Shown here: positions 59,608 through 64,000 of the stretch, piece by piece
Position numbering within the stretch: the first letter of the stretch is position 1
Layout: every line of letters starts with the position of its first letter
DNA from: a gamma proteobacterium NOR5-3
GTDB taxonomy: Bacteria > Pseudomonadota > Gammaproteobacteria > Pseudomonadales > Halieaceae
Assembly (NCBI GenBank): GCA_000158155.1
Contig: DS999407.1
Coordinates: forward strand, 381,087 to 445,086
Direction of reading: 5' to 3'
Length of the DNA: 64,000 nucleotides
Made by a program: the position numbers and the translations under genes
The notes under the pieces: model-generated
What the model was told of the DNA's origin: nothing
Databases searched by the model: none
What the model saw: the letters and a program-made list of their open reading frames with translations, nothing else

Positions 59608-61308
59608 TCAGGCTTGAGCCAGGCGCTCGCTCATTTCAGCTTTTAGCTGTCGTTTGAAAATTTTGCCCGTGGCAATGCGTGGCAGTGCTTCGTCATGAAA
59701 ACGCACATAGGCAGGTATCTTAAATCCGGCAATGTGTTCCCGTAAGAAGCTCTGCAGATCCTCAGTGCTCAGGCTTTGGCCGTCTCGAAGTACCACGCTG
59801 GCCGCCACCGCCTCTCCGAGACGCTCGTCAGGCACACCGTAAACCGCGGCTTCACTGACTGATGGGTGCTGATAGATGCCAGCCTCCACCTCGATGCAGC
59901 TGATGTTTTCACCGCCCCGGATAATGATTTCTTTCATTCTGTCGACAATAAAGAGAAAACCCTCCTCGTCGATGTAGCCCACATCCCCGGTATGAAACCA
60001 ACCGTCACGGAAGGCCTCGGCGGTAGCTTCGGGTTTGTTCCAGTACCCCAGGCAGTTTGCCGGCGAGTGAATACACACCTCACCACGTTCACCCGCTGCT
60101 ACGGGCTTGTCGTGCTCATCAAATATGGCAATGTCAGTGACCGCTGGCACTGGTGGGCCGGCACTGCCCGGGCGTGCCCGATACACCGCACCCGTGTTAA
60201 TGGTGCCCAGGGCGTTGGTCTCGGTCAGCCCGTAGCCAATACCTGCTGATGAATGCTTAAAAGTCGTTGCGAGCTTTTCGACCTGCGCAGGCGGCCTCGC
60301 CGCTCCGCCACCGTAAATCTCTGCAAGCGAGGACAGATCCCGATCCGATTCCGCCGCCGCAGCCTGCAACTCCGCCGACATGGTGGGAACACCAGTGAAC
60401 CAGGTAATACGCTCCTCTTCGATCAGACGCAGCGCTTCCTGTACGTCCCACTTATGCATGATTACCAGCTTACGACCTACGATGAGTGACAGCAGAAAAG
60501 CCGTGTGACTGCCGGTGCAGTGAAACAGAGGGATAGTGAGCAAACCCGACGGGGGAAAACTGGCAGGAGCCGTGTCGCCCGCGGCCTGCTTGCCTGAGGT
60601 GCCCAGCAACATCCAGCTGTACAGTGCCGACAACATTCCCCGGTGTGAGGACAACGCCCCCTTGGGGTGCCCCGTGGAGCCTGAGGTATACATGATAGTC
60701 GCGTAGTCATCGGGCGCGACCGGCACCTCGGGCATTTCTGCACCTGCGTGTTCATCCACCAGATCCTGGAACTGACTGAAAGCCAGATCCAGTCCGCTGC
60801 AGTCATCCACCGCAATAAGCTTTAGCGCAAGGTCTTTCTGCAAAGGAACAAGGCGCTCCAGACGTTGGCGGTCCGCGATCACGACCTTGGCACCACTGTC
60901 GCGCAAGCCGTAATCGAGCTCCTCGGTGGTCCACCAGGCGTTCATGGGCACAGCGACCGCACCGATGGACAGCGCGGCGATAAACCCCATCATCCACTCG
61001 GGATTGTTGCGACTGAGGATAGCCACCCGATCACCGGGAAGCACGCCAAAGTCATCAATAAGCGAACGGGCCAGGGCCGCCGATTGAGCGTAGCTTTCGC
61101 CGAAAGTAAGCCGCTGATCACGATACACCGTGAATGTCTTTTGCGAATGGTTGAGCATGAAACGGAAATAAGCGCCCATGTTCGGCGGCGCCGAGCTAAA
61201 GCTTCGATACTCCGCGCCATCTATGGTGACTGTCTCAAGCGCAAAGGGCGCGCCTTGTTGAGTCAGCTGCGCTACCACAGCATCAATTTTTTGCAGTTCT
61301 TCACTCAT
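59608..61308 (-). CDS. AMP-dependent acyl-CoA ligase
   Basis: A 566-residue member of the ANL family that activates a carboxylic acid with ATP and CoA. MYTSGSTGHPKGALSSH is the AMP signature, GYGLTETNALG and TGDVGYIDEEGFLFIVDR follow, IIRGGENISCIEVE is the hinge and PRIATGKIFKRQL holds the catalytic Lys. It starts the pathway encoded by this operon. The substrate cannot be told from sequence alone; medium or long chain and cyclic acids are all possible. Confidence 0.9.
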   Translation of the reverse strand: MSEELQKIDAVVAQLTQQGAPFALETVTIDGAEYRSFSSAPPNMGAYFRFMLNHSQKTFTVYRDQRLTFGESYAQSAALARSLIDDFGVLPGDRVAILSRNNPEWMMGFIAALSIGAVAVPMNAWWTTEELDYGLRDSGAKVVIADRQRLERLVPLQKDLALKLIAVDDCSGLDLAFSQFQDLVDEHAGAEMPEVPVAPDDYATIMYTSGSTGHPKGALSSHRGMLSALYSWMLLGTSGKQAAGDTAPASFPPSGLLTIPLFHCTGSHTAFLLSLIVGRKLVIMHKWDVQEALRLIEEERITWFTGVPTMSAELQAAAAESDRDLSSLAEIYGGGAARPPAQVEKLATTFKHSSAGIGYGLTETNALGTINTGAVYRARPGSAGPPVPAVTDIAIFDEHDKPVAAGERGEVCIHSPANCLGYWNKPEATAEAFRDGWFHTGDVGYIDEEGFLFIVDRMKEIIIRGGENISCIEVEAGIYQHPSVSEAAVYGVPDERLGEAVAASVVLRDGQSLSTEDLQSFLREHIAGFKIPAYVRFHDEALPRIATGKIFKRQLKAEMSERLAQA

Positions 61309-61349
61309 CGTTTTTATTGTGTCCTGTGCTTGCGGGCAAATTCGGTGCG

Positions 61350-62489
61350 TCAGTATCCTCCGATTCGGGCAAAGCGATCCAGATGATAGTAATAATCGCC
61401 CATAAGATGCTCCAGAACCCTGGCACGCTTGAGGAACAGGCCAATGTCATATTCGTCGGTCATACCCACACCACCGTGCATCTGTATGCCTTCGTTGCTC
61501 GCAAGACGGGCCACTTCGCAGAGCTTGGCTTTGGCGGCGCTGGCAAGCCGCGACAGGTTCTCATCGTTCGCATCCACGGCCTGCAGCGCCTTAAGCACGA
61601 TAGAGCGTGCCAACTCCAGTTCTGCAAACAAATGCGCGGCGCGGTGCTGCAGCCCCTGAAAAGACCCAATCACCTGACCAAACTGCTTGCGCTCCCGGAT
61701 GTAGGCCATGGTTCGCTCAAAAGCCTCCAGCGACAGCCCCAACATTTCTGCTGCCAGCCCGATGGCGGCGATATCCAAAGTTCGCTCCAGCGCCGCCCAG
61801 GCATCGCCTGCAGACCCCATGAGAGCGTCGGCCGACACGCGGACGCCGTCAAGCGTCACGACACCACATTGACGGCTATCGACCATGTCGCAGCGCGCAC
61901 GGCTCAGGCCCGCAGCATCTGCCGGGACCAAAAATGCGCTGAGTCCATCGGTATCACCTGCCGCGCCGCTGCTGCGGGCAATGACCACGAATGCATCAGC
62001 ACTCTGCGCATCCAGGACCATGCGCTTTTCTGCAGTGAGCACAAAATCATCGCCGTCTTGCACTGCCGTGCTGGCAACCGCCAACGGATCAAAAGCCCCT
62101 GTTTCCTGCAAAGCCAATGTCACCTGCTTCTCGCCAGCGGCTATGGCCGCGAGCCAGTCGGCTTTTTGCGACTCCGTTCCGAGACAATTAATAGCCGTAG
62201 CGCCGATAAGCACGCTGGCCTCCAACGGTGACGCACTCAGATGCCGCCCTGCCTGTTCAAGCACCACACCCAGCCCGGTGTAGCCATAACCAAGACCACC
62301 ATAAGCTTCCGGGACAGCAATTCCCGCCCAGCCCATATCCACCATTTCCCGCCATACAGCTGGGTCAAATCCCAGCTCATCGCCGCTGTCGCACAGGCCG
62401 CGAAGATGCGCAACGGTCGCCTTGCTCGCCAAAAAGCCCGCCGCGGACTCCTGCAGCATCAACTGTTCTTCGTTCAGTACTAAAGTCAT
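61350..62489 (-). CDS. Acyl-CoA dehydrogenase lacking the usual catalytic Glu
   Basis: A 379-residue ACAD-fold protein. VPEAYGGLGYGYTG, the C-terminal RERKQFGQVIGSFQGLQHR and IQMHGGVGMTDEYDIGLFLKRA are present. After the last motif there is no EGT-type segment with the catalytic Glu; the chain ends in DYYYHLDRFARIGGY. The flavin motif TLALQETGAF is also odd. It lies 12 bp after the other dehydrogenase gene. The pair looks like the two subunits of an alpha2beta2 enzyme such as the FadE heteromers of actinobacterial steroid side-chain degradation. Confidence 0.87.
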   Translation of the reverse strand: MTLVLNEEQLMLQESAAGFLASKATVAHLRGLCDSGDELGFDPAVWREMVDMGWAGIAVPEAYGGLGYGYTGLGVVLEQAGRHLSASPLEASVLIGATAINCLGTESQKADWLAAIAAGEKQVTLALQETGAFDPLAVASTAVQDGDDFVLTAEKRMVLDAQSADAFVVIARSSGAAGDTDGLSAFLVPADAAGLSRARCDMVDSRQCGVVTLDGVRVSADALMGSAGDAWAALERTLDIAAIGLAAEMLGLSLEAFERTMAYIRERKQFGQVIGSFQGLQHRAAHLFAELELARSIVLKALQAVDANDENLSRLASAAKAKLCEVARLASNEGIQMHGGVGMTDEYDIGLFLKRARVLEHLMGDYYYHLDRFARIGGY

Positions 62490-62501
62490 ATCCGCTACAC
62501 C

Positions 62502-63683
62502 TCAGGCGTCAGGTAGGCCAAGAACGCGCTTGGCTACGATATTCAATTGAACTTCCGAGGTGCCGCCCTCGATAGAGTTACCCTTGGATCGCAGAAAACT
62601 CCTCACCACGTTACCGTCGTTATAGCGCTCGCCGGACCAGCCCAGAGCCGCTTCACCGCCCACTGCCAGATTCAATTCGTTGCGACGCTTATTAAGCTCG
62701 GTACCGTAGTATTTAAAAATGGACGATGCGGGGCCAAGACCCTGCCCCGCCTTCACCTCATCACCCACGCGCTCCATAGTGGCGGAGAAAGCCAGGGTGT
62801 CGAGTTGATACTGGGCAATGTCCTGGCGAAGAATGCCATTGCGAAGACGACCCTCGGCATCGGCGCCCATAAGCTCAACAGCGGTCTTGCCCAATGATTT
62901 GCCACCGGCGGTACCGAAAGCAGAAATCATTTCGCGCTCGTGGGTTAAGAGGTACTTGGCAATGGTCCAGCCCTGCCCCTCCTCGCCCACCAGATTGCGT
63001 TTGTCCGCGCGGGCGTCGTCAAAAAATGTCTCACAAAAGGGCGAGGAGCCGCTGATAAGACGAATCGGCTTGGCGGTGACACCGGGCTGATCCATGTCAA
63101 ACAGCACAAAGCTGATGCCCTCGTGCTTGCTGCCCGTGTTGTCGGTGCGCACGAGACAAAAAATCCAGTCGGCTTTGTCCGCGTAGGAGGTCCAGACCTT
63201 CTGACCATTGATCAGGTAATGATCGCCCTGATCATCCGCGCGGGTTGCAAGGCTCGCCAAATCAGAACCGGCACTGGGCTCGGAGTAGCCCTGACACCAG
63301 CGAATCTCGCCGCGGCAAATGGGGGGTAAATGCTCGAGCTTCTGCTCTTCACTGCCGAACTTCAGCAGTGCCGGTCCCAACATCGAGATACCAAAGGAGT
63401 CCAGCGGTCGCCGGGCACCGATACGGTCCATTTCCTCACGCAGAACCTTGACCTCTTCTCCCGAGAGGCCACCACCGCCGTACTCTTTGGGCCAGTGCGG
63501 CACAGTCCAGCCTCGCTCAGCCATACGTTCGCACCACAGGGGCTGCTCCGGGATATCAATCTCGGGCCTGCGGCCCCCGGTATAAATGTCCTCAAAGCCG
63601 CTTACCGGCTGGCGCATGGATTCGGGGCAGTTGGCTTCAAGCCACTCCCGGGTTTCCTGACGAAAGGTATCAATCTCGGTCAA
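62502..63683 (-). CDS. Acyl-CoA dehydrogenase with catalytic Glu
   Basis: A 393-residue acyl-CoA dehydrogenase, first gene of the operon. PHWPKEYGGGGLSGEE, WCQGYSEPSAGSDLASL and GQKVWTSYADKADWIF are flavin and substrate motifs; SIEGGTSEVQLNIVAKRVLG supplies the catalytic Glu. Such proteins with the EGGTSEVQ ending are common partners of the Glu-less type encoded next. The control region with a 15-bp palindrome lies upstream. Confidence 0.92.
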   Translation of the reverse strand: MTEIDTFRQETREWLEANCPESMRQPVSGFEDIYTGGRRPEIDIPEQPLWCERMAERGWTVPHWPKEYGGGGLSGEEVKVLREEMDRIGARRPLDSFGISMLGPALLKFGSEEQKLEHLPPICRGEIRWCQGYSEPSAGSDLASLATRADDQGDHYLINGQKVWTSYADKADWIFCLVRTDNTGSKHEGISFVLFDMDQPGVTAKPIRLISGSSPFCETFFDDARADKRNLVGEEGQGWTIAKYLLTHEREMISAFGTAGGKSLGKTAVELMGADAEGRLRNGILRQDIAQYQLDTLAFSATMERVGDEVKAGQGLGPASSIFKYYGTELNKRRNELNLAVGGEAALGWSGERYNDGNVVRSFLRSKGNSIEGGTSEVQLNIVAKRVLGLPDA

Positions 63684-63764
63684 AGCGGAAGCCTCCTGAG
63701 GGTCGCAAAATGTGTTTTTGGTTGGCCCGGGCAGAACACGCCCATGACGAGTAACTCAGATTTG

Positions 63765-63779
63765 AACATACAGTATGTT
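63765..63779. promoter_or_regulatory. Perfect palindrome upstream of the acyl-CoA operon (TetR-type operator?)
   Basis: AACATAC-A-GTATGTT, a 7-1-7 inverted repeat, 82 bp before the start codon of the first dehydrogenase gene. Its size and symmetry are those of operators for TetR-family repressors that control fatty-acid and acyl-CoA genes. No promoter boxes could be fixed by eye. Confidence 0.55.
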
Positions 63780-63882
63780 TTGCTGTCACTCAAGTATTCT
63801 CGCGAATAGACAGCACGCAAGGTCATGCATAAAAAATGGGTTGTCGCGTATTCGCGGGGTCAGCGGCCATATGCCGTCTGGG

Positions 63883-64000
63883 TTACCGCTGGCATACCCG
63901 CGCTGACAAGAGCTGTGCGAAACACGAAGCCAGCCAGACAGCCGGCAGTCCTTTGAGCTGCTCGCGCATCTCCAGAAGAGCTATCGCACTGTTAGAAGCA
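63883..64000 (-). CDS. 3' end of an unknown minus-strand gene (partial)
   Basis: An open frame enters from the window edge and stops with TAA at 63883-63885. The last residues read SAIALLEMREQLKGLPAV and go on as a helical stretch with Cys and Gln. A helical C-terminus just upstream of an operon with a TetR-type palindrome fits a regulator gene, but nothing diagnostic is in view. The stretch between 63684 and 63882 otherwise seems non-coding; a weak CGCG/CGCG stem followed by TTTTTT (about 63833-63860) may end this gene. Confidence 0.35.
   Translation of the reverse strand, partial: ASNSAIALLEMREQLKGLPAVWLASCFAQLLSARVCQR

Noticed and set aside
61317-62231. A 304-codon open frame on plus, opposite the Glu-less dehydrogenase
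   Set aside because: No motif; the minus frame shows ACAD signatures throughout.

Overview
This window looks like a chromosomal segment of a moderately GC-rich, aerobic gammaproteobacterium. The gene order from dksA to carA (dksA-gluQ-sensor kinase/sigma54 regulator-pcnB-folK-panB-panC-acs-pnp-rpsO-truB-rbfA-infB-nusA-rimP-tRNA-fMet-tRNA-Leu-secG-tpiA-glmM-folP-ftsH-rlmE-yhbY-greA-carB-carA) is, from memory, the order found in Pseudomonas. Individual traits point away from Pseudomonas itself: a PPi-type phosphofructokinase, no panD or pgi between panC and acs, and a shortened CbrA-like kinase. Together with a large acyl-CoA catabolic operon they suggest a marine relative such as the OM60/NOR5 (Halieaceae) group. 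That placement is inference; there is no rRNA gene here to test it.

Layout. 1-5.1 kb: minus-strand accessory and stress genes (MAPEG protein, PQQ-type sugar dehydrogenase, PpnN, AlkB-like dioxygenase, GNAT acetyltransferase, peroxiredoxin). 5.2-9.9 kb: Baeyer-Villiger-type monooxygenase and argG on minus, pyrC-rnt on plus. 9.9-14.5 kb: LON-domain protein, MMPL/RND exporter and mpl on minus. 14.6-17.9 kb: PPi-type phosphofructokinase, pyrophosphatase, M15 peptidase and a small Rieske protein. 18-22.2 kb: dksA, gluQ and a CbrA/CbrB-like two-component pair. 22.2-22.7 kb: a 498-bp gap with a strong sigma54 promoter, an A-rich putative small RNA and a hairpin. 22.7-29.3 kb: pcnB, folK, deoxynucleoside kinase, panB, panC, acs. 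29.4-50.5 kb: minus-strand core information-processing genes, two tRNAs, folate, cell-wall and protein-quality genes, greA and carAB. 50.8-52.8 kb: SDR-MFS pair on plus. 52.8-63.7 kb: a ten-gene minus-strand acyl-CoA degradation operon. 63.7-64 kb: its control region and the probable 3' end of another minus-strand gene.

How it works together. The acyl-CoA operon holds a full beta-oxidation set: acyl-CoA ligase, three acyl-CoA dehydrogenases (two adjacent ones look like partners in one heteromer), a MaoC hydratase plus an HSD17B4-like dehydrogenase (a split MFE-2), thiolase, two oxidoreductases and a thioesterase. A perfect 15-bp palindrome lies 82 bp upstream of its first start codon. The regulatory highlight is the gap after the CbrB-like regulator. 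It matches the position and logic of Pseudomonas crcZ: a sigma54 promoter downstream of cbrB that drives an RNA with A-rich Hfq-type motifs. Here the RNA would be much shorter.
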